The notes under the pieces were generated by a model that saw nothing but the letters and a program-made list of their open reading frames with translations, was not told the DNA's origin and ran no database searches. Below are positions 51,451-60,777 of a stretch of DNA of 64,000 bases, in pieces. Location: assembly GCA_023404955.1 (NCBI GenBank), contig JAEXZY010000052.1, forward strand, positions 1 to 64,000. The letters run 5' to 3'. This stretch comes from Actinomycetes bacterium (GTDB lineage Bacteria; Actinomycetota; Actinomycetes; Mycobacteriales; Mycobacteriaceae). The position numbers and the translations under genes are program-made. Within the stretch, counting starts at the first letter, position 1. The number at the start of each line of letters is the position of its first letter.

Positions 51451-52433
51451 AGCGTCACCCCGGCCAGATTCAGACCGGCGCGCACCATCTCCGCGGTGAC
51501 CGACGGTTCACTCATCAGCAGAGGGGCCGAGCGCACCGTGACACCGTCGATCTGCGCGTCGTCACCGGTGTGTACCAGCCAGCCGTCGAGGATGCCCGTC
51601 CCCGAGCGGGCGCCGTAGTGGGCACCGACCGCCTCCGACGTGCTCTCGACCCCGATCACCGACAGGCATGCATCGGCCATGCCACGCAACGGCTTTCCCG
51701 CCACGATCGGGCTGTACCCGATCACCGGCGCCGACGTGGCGCGCAGCGCGGCGCGGATGCCGCCCACCTTCAAGATCGAGCCGATGCTGACGACGGGGTT
51801 CGACGGTGCGATCAACACGACGTCGGCACCCTCGATGGCATCGGTGACACCCGGTGCCGCGGTGGCGGTGTCGGCGCCGACGAACGCGAAGCTCTCGGTG
51901 GGCACCTGGGCGCGATACCTGACCCACCACTCCTGGAAGTGGACGGCCTTCTTCTCCCCGTCTGCCGGATCGGTGATGACGACGTGGGTTTCACTGCGGT
52001 CATCGCTGGCCGGCAGCAGCCGGGCGCCGGGATTCCAGCGCGCGCACAGCGCCTCGGTCACCTGGGAGAGCGGGTAGCCCGCGCGCAACATCTGAGTCCG
52101 CACCAGGTGGGTGGCCAGATCGCGGTCGCCCAGGCCGAACCAGTCGGGCTGCACGCCGTAGGCGGCGAGTTCTTCCTTGGCGTGCCAGGTTTCGTCGCGG
52201 TGACCCCACCCACGCTCGGGGTCGATGCCGCCGCCGAGTGTGTACATGCAGGTGTCGAGGTCGGGACAGATACGCACGCCGAACATCCAGGCGTCATCGC
52301 CCACATTGACCACAGCAGTCACTTCATGCTCATCGGTATCGTGAGTGCTGAACTGCCCCAAGCCCAATAGATGTTGCACACCCAGGAGGAAGCGCGCGCC
52401 ACCTACGCCGCCGACCAGAACAGTGACCTTCAC
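51447..52433 (-). CDS. fbiA: 2-phospho-L-lactate transferase FbiA
   Basis: The 328-residue protein has KVTVLVGGVGGARFLLGVQH at the N-terminus, VNVGDDAWMFGVRICPDLDT, GIDPERGWGHRDETW and the IAPSNPVVSIGSILK motif of the CofD family. It transfers the phospho-lactate or phosphoenolpyruvate moiety to FO, forming F420-0 or its dehydro form. GTG at 52433 is chosen because the family starts at KVTVLVGG; longer frames upstream lie in the divergent intergenic region with whiB2. Confidence 0.93.
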   Translation of the reverse strand: MKVTVLVGGVGGARFLLGVQHLLGLGQFSTHDTDEHEVTAVVNVGDDAWMFGVRICPDLDTCMYTLGGGIDPERGWGHRDETWHAKEELAAYGVQPDWFGLGDRDLATHLVRTQMLRAGYPLSQVTEALCARWNPGARLLPASDDRSETHVVITDPADGEKKAVHFQEWWVRYRAQVPTESFAFVGADTATAAPGVTDAIEGADVVLIAPSNPVVSIGSILKVGGIRAALRATSAPVIGYSPIVAGKPLRGMADACLSVIGVESTSEAVGAHYGARSGTGILDGWLVHTGDDAQIDGVTVRSAPLLMSEPSVTAEMVRAGLNLAGVTL

Positions 52434-52735
52434 ACCGACCGAGACTAGGCCCACTCGAGCGCGGCCCGCCGTGCGGAGGTGCCCGAGTCTCGAACGTGAC
52501 AGACACGCCACAGCGCGACGCGCCGGAAATGAGTCACGGAATGGTATGAATTCCTGTTCCAGCGCTTGACCGCGACAGCTAACGCGTGTGTAATCACAGC
52601 AGTGTCATTCGCGGTTCTCCGGCCGGTTCCGGTGTCGCAGACCGAGATTCGATCACTTGTTCGAATTGGGTGGCCACATAAAGGAATTGTGGGGCTGGCT
52701 CAGACGGATCTACGAGACCTGTGGAGGAGGGGAAA
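52434..52735. other. 302-bp divergent fbiA-whiB2 promoter region
   Basis: No gene is supported. An inverted repeat GGAAT/ATTCC with a 7-bp spacer lies at 52538-52554 and could be an operator. A strong ribosome binding site (GGAGGAGGGG) precedes whiB2. I see no clear -35/-10 pair that I would defend. Confidence 0.5.
52538..52554. promoter_or_regulatory. Inverted repeat in the whiB2 upstream region
   Basis: GGAAT and ATTCC arms, 7-bp spacer. It lies about 180 bp upstream of whiB2 and 105 bp from fbiA. Its function is unknown; the arms are short and could be chance. Confidence 0.25.
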
Positions 52736-53125
52736 ATGGCTTTTGAACAGGCCGATTTCGGCAACTCGGTACATTTCGACAGCAGCTTCCTCGGCTCGGT
52801 GGGAAGTGCACCGCACATCCAGACCGATCCGACGGCAGCAGGCATCGCAGGACGCCCGCAACTGAGCGTGGTGCCCGACCCGATCGACGACGAGCTGGCA
52901 ACCGATGAGGACCAGTGGCAAGAACGCGCGCTGTGCGCGCAAACCGACCCCGAGGCCTTCTTCCCGGAGAAGGGCGGCTCGACTCGCGAAGCCAAGCGCA
53001 TCTGCCTGGGCTGCGAAGTCAAGAACGCCTGCCTCGAGTACGCGTTGGCCAATGACGAGCGCTTCGGCATCTGGGGTGGACTGTCCGAGCGGGAGCGCCG
53101 GCGCATCAAGCGCGGCATCATCTAG
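52736..53125 (+). CDS. whiB2: Transcriptional regulator WhiB2
   Basis: The 129-residue protein is a Wbl iron-sulfur protein. The four cysteine ligands occur in RALCAQTDPEAFF and RICLGCEVKNACLEYAL, followed by the GIWGGLSERERR turn and a basic C-terminal tail. WhiB2 (WhmD in M. smegmatis) is needed for septation and cell division. ATG at 52736 is chosen because GGAGGAGGGG lies five bases upstream. It converges with the metallopeptidase-like gene, 3 bp apart. Confidence 0.94.
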   Translation: MAFEQADFGNSVHFDSSFLGSVGSAPHIQTDPTAAGIAGRPQLSVVPDPIDDELATDEDQWQERALCAQTDPEAFFPEKGGSTREAKRICLGCEVKNACLEYALANDERFGIWGGLSERERRRIKRGII

Positions 53126-53128
53126 GCG

Positions 53129-53593
53129 CTAGTCGTCGTCGATCGTCGGATCGATGACGGACGGCTCGACGCCCAGATAGGTGGCCACCTGCGCCACCAG
53201 AAGCTCATGCAGAAGGTCGGTCAGCTCGACGGTGTCCTTCGCCCGTCGCTCGATCGGCTTGCGGAACAACACTATTCGCGCTCTCGTCGAGTTGCCGCGA
53301 ACATCGACCCCGGCAGGGATCAGCCGCGCCAACGCGATCGGCCCATCGGCGACGACCTCGGGCGGCCACTGCACACTGTCCGGGTCCTTCGGAGCCAGCC
53401 GCGGGATCTCGTCGACCGCGACGTCCAACGACGCCACTCTCTCCTGCCATCGCCGCTCGATCGGCTCGTAGGCCTCGAGCACCGCCATGTCGAAGCGCTC
53501 CGCGCGGCTGCGCCAGCCCGGAACGGTCGGCGGCAGCAGCGTGCCCCGCATCCCGCGCCCACGCCGGGACCCTCGGTGGCTGTGCCCGGTCAC
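53129..53593 (-). CDS. Metallopeptidase-family protein, Rv3259-like (degenerate motif)
   Basis: The 154-residue protein has an arginine-rich N-terminus and the conserved body ERFDMAVLEAYEPIERRWQE, GNSTRARIVLFRKPIERRAK and TDLLHELLVAQVATYLGVEP. The last part corresponds to the HExxH helix of the zincin-like family, but the second histidine is missing (HELLV), so peptidase activity is doubtful. It matches Rv3259 by position beside whiB2. The function is unknown. Confidence 0.8.
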   Translation of the reverse strand: MTGHSHRGSRRGRGMRGTLLPPTVPGWRSRAERFDMAVLEAYEPIERRWQERVASLDVAVDEIPRLAPKDPDSVQWPPEVVADGPIALARLIPAGVDVRGNSTRARIVLFRKPIERRAKDTVELTDLLHELLVAQVATYLGVEPSVIDPTIDDD

Positions 53594-53682
53594 GAAAAAG
53601 ATCGTAACGGTTGGGCTTCGGGCCCTTTGCGGCTCGCGTGTCCGGCGCGGCGCGGACGAACACAGGCGATAACCTTCCGTTC

Positions 53683-54102
53683 GTGAATGTTCCCCGTCGC
53701 TGCTGCCGTCCAGGCTGCCCGCACTACGCGGTCGCGACGCTCACGTTCGTCTACTCGGACTCGACCGCCGTCGTCGGCCCCCTGGCCACCGTCTCCGAGC
53801 CGCACTCCTGGGATCTGTGCGTCATGCACGCCGGGCGTATCACCGCCCCCCGCGGGTGGGAGCTGGTTCGCCACGCCGGTCCGCTGCCGTCCCACCCCGA
53901 TGACGACGACCTGGTGGCGCTCGCCGACGCAGTACGCGAAGGCCGGGAGGCGCCGGCCGGACCGGTTGCCGGATTCACCGGCTTCACCGATCCCGTCACC
54001 GGCACCCAGAGCGGCGCACTGATGGCACCGCCGGTGCGCCGGCCCGAGGCCAACGGCCGGCGGCGCGGGCATCTGCGGGTGCTGCCCGACCCGCCGGACT
54101 AG
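53683..54102 (+). CDS. DUF3499 protein, Rv3258c-like
   Basis: The 139-residue protein starts VNVPRRCCRPGCPHYAVATL and contains CCxxxC, then the conserved YSDSTAVVGPLATVSEPHSW and DLCVMHAGRITAPRGWELVR. Together the cysteines and histidines may bind zinc. GTG at 53683 is preferred over an upstream in-frame ATG that lies inside the divergent intergenic region. It is 79 bp upstream of pmmA. The function is unknown. Confidence 0.87.
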   Translation: MNVPRRCCRPGCPHYAVATLTFVYSDSTAVVGPLATVSEPHSWDLCVMHAGRITAPRGWELVRHAGPLPSHPDDDDLVALADAVREGREAPAGPVAGFTGFTDPVTGTQSGALMAPPVRRPEANGRRRGHLRVLPDPPD

Positions 54103-54181
54103 ATAGCGGTGGCGGCCGTGCACGCGGTTCCCGGCAGCTAGGCTGGCAGCACCGGTCAGCACGTCAGCGTGAGGAGCCCCC

Positions 54182-55567
54182 ATGTCCCGGCCCGCCGAGG
54201 CGGTACAGCGCGTCATCAAGGCCTACGACGTGCGTGGACTCGTGGGCGAACAGATCGATGAGCAGTTCGTCGCCGAGGTGGGCGCCGCGTTCGCGCGGCT
54301 GGTGCGCGACACCGCGACGCAGGTCGTCATCGGTCACGACATGCGCGAGAGTTCGCCGGTGCTGTCCGCCGCGTTCGCCGACGGCGTGATGGCCCAAGGT
54401 CTCGACGTGGTCCGCATCGGCCTGGCCTCGACCGATCAGCTCTACTTCGCCTCCGGCCTGCTGGACTGCCCGGGCGCGATGTTCACCGCGAGCCACAACC
54501 CGGCCGCCTACAACGGCATCAAACTGTGCCGCGCCGGAGCCAAGCCCGTCGGGCGCGAAACAGGGTTGGCCACCGTCGCTGACGAGGTGATCGCCGGCGT
54601 CCCCGACCATGACGGACCGCGCGGCACGGCATCGGACCGCGACGTGCTCGCCGACTACGGCGACTTCCTGCGGTCACTCGTCGACGTCAGCGCGCTGCGT
54701 CCGCTCAAGGTCGCCGTCGATGCCGGCAACGGCATGGCCGGCCACACCACCCCCGGTGTGCTGGGCCCGATCACGTCGATCACGCTGTCGCCGCTGTACT
54801 TCGAACTGGACGGCACCTTCCCCAACCACGAGGCGAACCCACTGGAACCGGCCAACCTCGTTGATCTGCAGAACTTCGTCCTCGAGACCGGCGCGGACAT
54901 CGGGCTGGCGTTCGACGGCGACGCCGACCGCTGCTTCGTCGTCGACGAGCGCGGCCAGGCCGTGTCCCCGTCGGCCGTCACCGCGCTGGTCGCCGCCCGC
55001 GAGTTGAAACGCGAGATCGGCGCGACGGTCATCCACAACCTCATCACCTCCCGCGCCGTGCCCGAGCTGGTCGCCGAGCGGGGCGGCACCCCGGTGCGCT
55101 CACGCGTCGGACACTCCTACATCAAGGCGCTGATGGCCGAGACCGGCGCCATCTTCGGCGGCGAGCACTCCGCGCACTACTACTTCCGCGACTTCTGGGG
55201 CGCCGACTCCGGCATGCTCGCCGCGCTCCACGTGCTCGCCGCCCTCGGGGAACAGGACCGCCCGCTGTCGGAGATCATGGCCGACTACGAGCGCTACGAA
55301 TCCTCCGGCGAGATCAACTACACCGTCAGCGACGCCCCCGCCGTCGTCGACGCCGTCCTCGCCGCGTTCGGCTCCCGGGTGCACGCCATGGATCACCTCG
55401 ACGGCGTCACCGTCGACCTCGGCGACGGGAGCTGGTTCAACCTGCGCATGTCGAACACCGAGCCGCTGCTGCGGCTCAACGCCGAGGCCCGCACCCCCGA
55501 GGAGGTGACCGCGCTGATCGACGAGATCGGTGCGCTGATCACCACGGGAGCAGGGGAATTCACGTGA
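54182..55567 (+). CDS. pmmA: Phosphomannomutase/phosphoglucomutase
   Basis: The 461-residue protein has the four domains of the alpha-D-phosphohexomutase family: KAYDVRGLVGEQIDEQFVAE, the active-site FTASHNPAAYNGIKL (phosphoserine), AFDGDADRCFVVDE (Mg2+ binding), GGEHSAHYYFRDFWGADSGM and RMSNTEPLLRLNAEA (phosphate binding). It interconverts mannose-6-phosphate and mannose-1-phosphate. It is annotated manB or pmmA in M. tuberculosis (Rv3257c). Its stop overlaps the next start by GTGA. Confidence 0.93.
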   Translation: MSRPAEAVQRVIKAYDVRGLVGEQIDEQFVAEVGAAFARLVRDTATQVVIGHDMRESSPVLSAAFADGVMAQGLDVVRIGLASTDQLYFASGLLDCPGAMFTASHNPAAYNGIKLCRAGAKPVGRETGLATVADEVIAGVPDHDGPRGTASDRDVLADYGDFLRSLVDVSALRPLKVAVDAGNGMAGHTTPGVLGPITSITLSPLYFELDGTFPNHEANPLEPANLVDLQNFVLETGADIGLAFDGDADRCFVVDERGQAVSPSAVTALVAARELKREIGATVIHNLITSRAVPELVAERGGTPVRSRVGHSYIKALMAETGAIFGGEHSAHYYFRDFWGADSGMLAALHVLAALGEQDRPLSEIMADYERYESSGEINYTVSDAPAVVDAVLAAFGSRVHAMDHLDGVTVDLGDGSWFNLRMSNTEPLLRLNAEARTPEEVTALIDEIGALITTGAGEFT

Positions 55568-56658
55568 CAGCCACCGCGGTGGTCGACCTCGATGACACCG
55601 AAGGCCTGTTGGCCGCGGATCGGCACGGGTTGCTGCGTGCGGCGTCGATGGCCGGTGCGCAGGTGCGGGCCACCGCGTCGGCACTGTCCGAAGGCGATCT
55701 CGACTCCGTGCGCTCCGATGCGCCGCCCCGCACCATCGTCTGGGTGGGTGGTCGTGGGACCGCATCGACCGCCGGGTCGATGCTGGCCGCCGTACTCGGC
55801 GGCTCGCTGCCCGCACCGATCGTGATCGCCACCGAGGCGCCGCCGTGGATCGGCGCACTCGACGTCCTGATCATCGCCGGCGACGACCCAGGAGACCGCG
55901 CGCTGGTCACCGCCGCCGCGACCGGGGTGCGCCGCGGTGCCCGCGTGATCGTCGTCGCTCCGTACGAGGGACCCCTGCGCGACGCGACCGCCGGACGGTC
56001 GGTGGCGCTGCCGCCGCGGCTGCCCGTGCCCGACGACTTCACGCTCGCGCGTTATCTCGCCGCCGGCCTGGCCGCACTCCAGGTGGTGGCGCCCGGCGTC
56101 CGCGTCGACCTCGCCGCGCTGGCCGACGACCTCGATGCCGAGGCCTTCCGAAACAGCGCTGCCCGTGAGCTTTTCACCAACCCCGCGAAAGAGTTGAGTC
56201 AGCGCATGCTCGGCCGCGACGTCGTGTTCGCCGGAGACAGTCCGGCCACGCTGACGCTCGCCCGGCACGCCTGCACCGTGATGCTGCGGGTCGCGCAGCA
56301 GACGGTGGCGGCCGTCGGTCTCGCCGATGTGCTGGTGGCGTTGGGCTCGGGGTGGGGGCGCGACTCGGGCGAGGCGTCCATTTTTCACGACGAGGAACTC
56401 GACGGGCCGCTGCCGAACCGCGCGCGCACGATCGTGCTGACCTCCGATGAAGACCGGGCGGAAGTCTCGGCGCGGCTGCGCGGTTTCGACGACGTCTCCG
56501 TTCTCAACGCGAACGACGTGCCGGAACTCGGGGGAATGGGGGAGGAGGGGCCGGGCTCAACAGCGATGCCCGGTACCAGCCGACCCGAGAAACAACTGGC
56601 GTTGATGGCGGTCCGCATCGAGATGGCGGCCGTCTACCAGCGTCTGATTCGAGGTTGA
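55564..56658 (+). CDS. SIS-domain-like protein, Rv3256c-like
   Basis: The 364-residue protein lies between pmmA and manA and has two SIS-like halves; the first contains RTIVWVGGRGTASTAGSMLA and LIIAGDDPGDRALVTAAATG, and the second is near residues 200-300. It resembles the bifunctional phosphoglucose/phosphomannose isomerase C-terminal family, but I see no complete catalytic motif. It probably acts in mannose metabolism with its neighbours. GTG at 55564 overlaps the pmmA stop. Confidence 0.8.
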   Translation: MTATAVVDLDDTEGLLAADRHGLLRAASMAGAQVRATASALSEGDLDSVRSDAPPRTIVWVGGRGTASTAGSMLAAVLGGSLPAPIVIATEAPPWIGALDVLIIAGDDPGDRALVTAAATGVRRGARVIVVAPYEGPLRDATAGRSVALPPRLPVPDDFTLARYLAAGLAALQVVAPGVRVDLAALADDLDAEAFRNSAARELFTNPAKELSQRMLGRDVVFAGDSPATLTLARHACTVMLRVAQQTVAAVGLADVLVALGSGWGRDSGEASIFHDEELDGPLPNRARTIVLTSDEDRAEVSARLRGFDDVSVLNANDVPELGGMGEEGPGSTAMPGTSRPEKQLALMAVRIEMAAVYQRLIRG

Positions 56659-56663
56659 GGCGA

Positions 56664-57890
56664 GTGCATCTGCTCAGGGGCGCAGTGCGAACCTACGCGT
56701 GGGGTTCGCGGACCGCGATAGCCGACTTCACCGGGGCGCCCAGCCCCACTCCACATCCCGAGGCCGAGCTGTGGTTCGGCGCCCATCCCGGCGATCCGGC
56801 TCACCTGCAGACCGACGACGGCGACCGCTCGCTGCTCGATGCGCTGCGCGCCGATCCCGAAGGTGAACTGGGACAGGTGGTTCGGGGTCGATTCGGCGAC
56901 TCGCTGCCCTTCCTGGTCAAAGTGCTCGCCGCCGACGAGCCGCTCTCACTGCAGGCGCACCCCAGCACCGAGCAGGCGATCGAGGGCTTCGCCCGCGAGG
57001 ACCGCATGGGCATTCCCGTCAACGCACCGACGCGCAATTACCGGGACCGCAGCCACAAACCCGAGATCATCGTCGCACTCAGCCCATTCGAGGCGCTGGC
57101 CGGCTTCGCCCCGGCCGCCCGCTCGGTGACGTTGATGCGCGCGCTCGATGTCGCCGAACTCGATCCGTTCATCAACCTACTCTCCGGGCAGTCCGACGCC
57201 GACGGGCTGCGCGCGCTGTTCACGACGTGGATCACGTTCCCGCAACCCGACCTGGACGTCCTGGTGCCCGCCGTCCTCGACGGTGCGATCAACTACTTGC
57301 GTTCGGGCGAACAGGAATTCGCGCGCGAAGCACGGACGGTGCTGGAGCTCGGCGAGCGCTACCCCGGGGACGCGGGGGTGCTGGCGTCGATGCTGCTCAA
57401 CCGGCTCTCACTGAAACCCGGCGAGGCGATCTACCTACCCGCCGGCAACCTGCACGCCTACCTGCAGGGTGTCGGCGTCGAGGTGATGGCCAACTCCGAC
57501 AACGTTCTTCGCGGCGGGCTCACGCCCAAGCACGTCGACGTTCCCGAGCTGTTGCGGGTCCTCGACTTCACCCCGGCCGTCGACATCATCGTGTCGCCCG
57601 AACCCCTCCGTGACGGTGCCGAGCTCGTCTACCCCACGCCCGCACCGGAATTCGCGTTGTCGGTGCTCGCCGTCGACGGTGAGCAGCTGGGTCACGAGAT
57701 CGACGCGCCGACCCGCCATGACGGGCCGCAGATCCTGCTGTGTACGCAGGGTTGCGCCACCGTGCATGCCAAGTCCTCGGCGGTGACGCTGTACCGCGGC
57801 GCGGCGGCGTGGGTGAGCGCCGACGACGGCCCGATCAGGCTGATGTCGCAGGAGCCGACACGACTGTTCCGCGTGACCGTCGGCCTCTAG
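56664..57890 (+). CDS. manA: Mannose-6-phosphate isomerase ManA
   Basis: The 408-residue protein is a type I phosphomannose isomerase. It has LLRGAVRTYAWGSRTAIADF, PEAELWFGAHPGDPA, VLAADEPLSLQAHPSTEQAI (zinc-binding Gln/His) and HKPEIIVALSPFEALAGFAP, and later the YLPAGNLHAYLQGVGVEVMA motif with the catalytic Arg/Lys nearby. GTG at 56664 is preferred to TTG at 56655 because family members begin at LLRGAxRTYAWGS. It forms the end of the pmmA-Rv3256c-manA operon, and its 3' end overlaps the convergent oxidoreductase gene by 56 bp. Confidence 0.92.
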   Translation: MHLLRGAVRTYAWGSRTAIADFTGAPSPTPHPEAELWFGAHPGDPAHLQTDDGDRSLLDALRADPEGELGQVVRGRFGDSLPFLVKVLAADEPLSLQAHPSTEQAIEGFAREDRMGIPVNAPTRNYRDRSHKPEIIVALSPFEALAGFAPAARSVTLMRALDVAELDPFINLLSGQSDADGLRALFTTWITFPQPDLDVLVPAVLDGAINYLRSGEQEFAREARTVLELGERYPGDAGVLASMLLNRLSLKPGEAIYLPAGNLHAYLQGVGVEVMANSDNVLRGGLTPKHVDVPELLRVLDFTPAVDIIVSPEPLRDGAELVYPTPAPEFALSVLAVDGEQLGHEIDAPTRHDGPQILLCTQGCATVHAKSSAVTLYRGAAAWVSADDGPIRLMSQEPTRLFRVTVGL

Positions 57891-59208
57891 CCTTCTTCTC
57901 CGCCGCCCACAACCGCATGTTGTGGCGCACCGTGCGGCCCACCAGCTTCGCCGACGGCACCATGTAGAGAGTGTCGAGCAGGCTGAACCGGCGCAGAAAC
58001 CACTCGGCCAGAACAGGATCCGTTTCGGCCGCGCCGAGGAACTGGTCGAACAGCGAGCCGACCGGCCGGTACCACCACGGCATCGGGCCCTCGGCGCGGT
58101 GCAGCACCAGATCCCCGATCGCGTTCATGGTCCACACCGGCCACGTCGTCTTCGTCGTCGCCTTGGCGAACGTCGCCGCCAGATTCTCACCCGGGTCATC
58201 CAGCGCCCGCCGCAGATGACCCGCCTGCAGCGACGTCATCGTCATGCCCTGTCCGAACGTCGGATTGAAACTCGCCACGGCATCGCCGAACGGCAGGATG
58301 CCCTCGGGGAAGCGATCGAGCTTGTCGTAGCGCCGCCACCGGCTGGTCGGATACTTATGGAACGCGACGTCGCCGATCGGCTCGCCGAGGCGCAGCGCCG
58401 CGCTGACGTGCGGGGGAAGGATCTCATCGGCCAGCTCGCACATGCCCGCGAAATCGTTGGGCGGCGGCACTTTTGCGATGCCGAACGTGGTCAGACCCCA
58501 GGTGCCGTCCTCGTAATAGAGCATGCCCAGGCCCAGCGGCTGCTCACGCGACGCCCCCGCGACCACGACCTTCTCGGCGATCAGGCCGTCGGGAATTCGC
58601 ACCTGATGGGTGGCGTAGCCGATGCCCACGTCGACGGTGTCCTCGGACGGGCGCTCGAAACCCCACTGCTCCAGCCATACCGGCAACCGGGTGCCGCGTC
58701 CGGTGGCGTCGATCACCAGATCGGCGTCGATCGTCGTGCCGCCCACCGTCACGCCGGTGACCCGTCGACCGTCGAAGACCGGCTCGTCGACACTGTCGTT
58801 GACCAACGTGACGTTCGGCAGCTCCAGCACCCGGCGGCGGATCTGCCACTCCAGATGCGGTCGGCTCGGCACGTAGGCGGTGAACTCGTCCTGCAGCGTG
58901 TGCTGGGTGCCCAGAACGTGGCCGGCCGCGCCGAAGTGGATGCAGTCGGGGCGGTTCTCCAGGATGGGCACGCCCGCAGCCACCATGTCGTCGAGCAGCC
59001 CGGGGAACAGCGACTCGAACTCCTTGGCGCCGCGCGCCATCAGCAGATGCACGTGACGGCCCTGCGGAACCGCGGCCCGGTTCGCCGGTCCATCGGGGAG
59101 ATCGTCGCGCTCGATGAGGGTGACGCGCTCGAAACTTTCGGAGAGCACCTTGGCCGCACACAGCCCGCCGAGGCTGGCGCCGATGACGATCGCATGGGTT
59201 CGTGTCAT
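57835..59208 (-). CDS. FAD-dependent oxidoreductase, Rv3254-like
   Basis: The 457-residue protein has THAIVIGASLGGLCAAKVLS (FAD-binding), a PQGRHVHLLMARG segment, DADLVIDATGRGTRLPVWLE and FGDAVASFNPTFGQGMTMTS, the aromatic-hydroxylase type GDAAH-like motif. It resembles geranylgeranyl-reductase/squalene-type monooxygenases, but the substrate is unknown. ATG at 59208 (MTRTHAIVIG) is chosen; 59220 adds four residues. Its 3' end overlaps manA by 56 bp. Confidence 0.85.
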   Translation of the reverse strand: MTRTHAIVIGASLGGLCAAKVLSESFERVTLIERDDLPDGPANRAAVPQGRHVHLLMARGAKEFESLFPGLLDDMVAAGVPILENRPDCIHFGAAGHVLGTQHTLQDEFTAYVPSRPHLEWQIRRRVLELPNVTLVNDSVDEPVFDGRRVTGVTVGGTTIDADLVIDATGRGTRLPVWLEQWGFERPSEDTVDVGIGYATHQVRIPDGLIAEKVVVAGASREQPLGLGMLYYEDGTWGLTTFGIAKVPPPNDFAGMCELADEILPPHVSAALRLGEPIGDVAFHKYPTSRWRRYDKLDRFPEGILPFGDAVASFNPTFGQGMTMTSLQAGHLRRALDDPGENLAATFAKATTKTTWPVWTMNAIGDLVLHRAEGPMPWWYRPVGSLFDQFLGAAETDPVLAEWFLRRFSLLDTLYMVPSAKLVGRTVRHNMRLWAAEKKARGRRSRGTVVSAPATSA

Positions 59209-59286
59209 GAGAGGGGCCATTGAGGGTCATTTTAGGAGGGGTAGTGGGTACATTCCCGCAGAAGCGATGACGAAACGAGGACGTTG

Positions 59287-60762
59287 ATGACGCAGGAGTC
59301 GGCGGCGCAGACGACGAACAAGCGGCGCACCAAGTCGGTGGAACAGTCGATCGCCGATACCGACGAACCCGACACCCGGCTCCGCAAGGACCTGACCTGG
59401 TGGGATCTCACCGTCTTCGGTGTCTCGGTGGTGATCGGCGCCGGCATCTTCACGATCACCGCGTCCACCGCGGCCAATCTAACCGGCCCGGCGATCTCGG
59501 TGTCGTTCATCATCGCCGCTGTGGCGTGCGGGCTCGCGGCGCTCTGCTACGCGGAATTCGCCTCGACGGTTCCGGTGGCGGGCAGTGCCTACACGTTCTC
59601 GTATGCGACATTCGGTGAGTTCGTCGCGTGGATCATCGGCTGGGACCTGATCCTCGAGTTCGCGGTGGCCGCGGCCGTCGTCGCCAAGGGCTGGTCGAGT
59701 TACCTGGGCACGGTGTTCGGCTTCGGGGGCGGCGTCGCCGACGTCGGCGGACTGGAAGTGGACTGGGGCGCGTTGATCATCATCGCGTTCGTCACCGCGA
59801 TCCTGGCCTACGGGACCAAGCTGTCGGCCGGCGTCAGCCTGGCCATCACCGCGGTGAAGGTCGGGGTGGTCCTGCTGGTCGTCATCGTCGGCGCGTTCTA
59901 CATCAAGACCCAGAACTTCACGCCGTTCGTGCCGCCGGCCGAGAGCGGGGAAGGCGGCTCGGGCACCGAGCAGTCGCTGTTCTCACTGCTGACCGGCGCC
60001 GAAGGTAGCCATTACGGGCTCTACGGCGTGCTCGCGGGCGCGTCGATCGTGTTCTTCGCGTTCATCGGCTTCGACATCGTCGCGACCACCGCGGAGGAGA
60101 CCGCGAACCCGCAGCGCGATGTGCCGCGCGGAATCCTGGCCTCGCTGGGCATCGTCACGGTTCTCTACGTCGCCGTCACCGTCGTGGTGTCGGGGATGGT
60201 GAGCTACACGGAGCTGCGGGACGCCGAGACGCAGAATCTGGCGACCGCGTTCGCGTTGAACGGCGTGAACTGGGCGGCGAAGGTCATCTCGATCGGTGCG
60301 CTGGCCGGGCTGACGACCGTGGTGATCGTGCTGGTGCTCGGGCAGACCCGCGTGCTGTTCGCGATGTCGCGGGACGGCCTGCTGCCCCGCAGCCTGGCCA
60401 AGACCGGCAAGCACGGCACGCCGGTGCGGATCACGCTGATCGTCGGCGTCGTCGTCGCGATCACGGCGACCGTGTTCCCGATCGGCAAGCTCGAGGAGAT
60501 GGTCAACATCGGCACGCTGTTCGCCTTCGTGCTGGTGTCGGCCGGAGTGCTGGTGCTGCGGCGCACCCGACCTGATCTCAAGCGTGGCTTCACGACACCG
60601 TGGGTGCCGGTGCTGCCGGTGCTGTCGATCATCGCGTGCGTGTGGCTGATGCTGAACCTGACCGGGCTGACGTGGATTCGCTTCCTGATCTGGATGGCTA
60701 TCGGCGTCGTCGTGTACTTCCTGTACGGCCGGCGCCACTCCCTGGTTGCCCGCCGGGGCTGA
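59287..60762 (+). CDS. APC-family amino acid permease
   Basis: The 491-residue protein has about 12 membrane segments and the APC core, with the first transmembrane helix at about residue 45 (FGVSVVIGAGIFTITASTAA) and GPAISVSFIIAAVACGLAAL. The FFAFIGFDIVATTAEETANP segment matches cationic amino acid transporter-like (CAT) members. It corresponds to Rv3253c. ATG at 59287 is preferred to TTG at 59284; GAGG lies upstream. A strong hairpin follows the stop. Confidence 0.9.
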   Translation: MTQESAAQTTNKRRTKSVEQSIADTDEPDTRLRKDLTWWDLTVFGVSVVIGAGIFTITASTAANLTGPAISVSFIIAAVACGLAALCYAEFASTVPVAGSAYTFSYATFGEFVAWIIGWDLILEFAVAAAVVAKGWSSYLGTVFGFGGGVADVGGLEVDWGALIIIAFVTAILAYGTKLSAGVSLAITAVKVGVVLLVVIVGAFYIKTQNFTPFVPPAESGEGGSGTEQSLFSLLTGAEGSHYGLYGVLAGASIVFFAFIGFDIVATTAEETANPQRDVPRGILASLGIVTVLYVAVTVVVSGMVSYTELRDAETQNLATAFALNGVNWAAKVISIGALAGLTTVVIVLVLGQTRVLFAMSRDGLLPRSLAKTGKHGTPVRITLIVGVVVAITATVFPIGKLEEMVNIGTLFAFVLVSAGVLVLRRTRPDLKRGFTTPWVPVLPVLSIIACVWLMLNLTGLTWIRFLIWMAIGVVVYFLYGRRHSLVARRG

Positions 60763-60777
60763 TTCCTCTCGTTCCGC

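Noticed and set aside
57922..59223. A 433-codon plus-strand frame opposite the Rv3254-like gene
   Set aside because: Arg/His/Ala-rich shadow translation; the minus strand has the complete FAD-binding protein.
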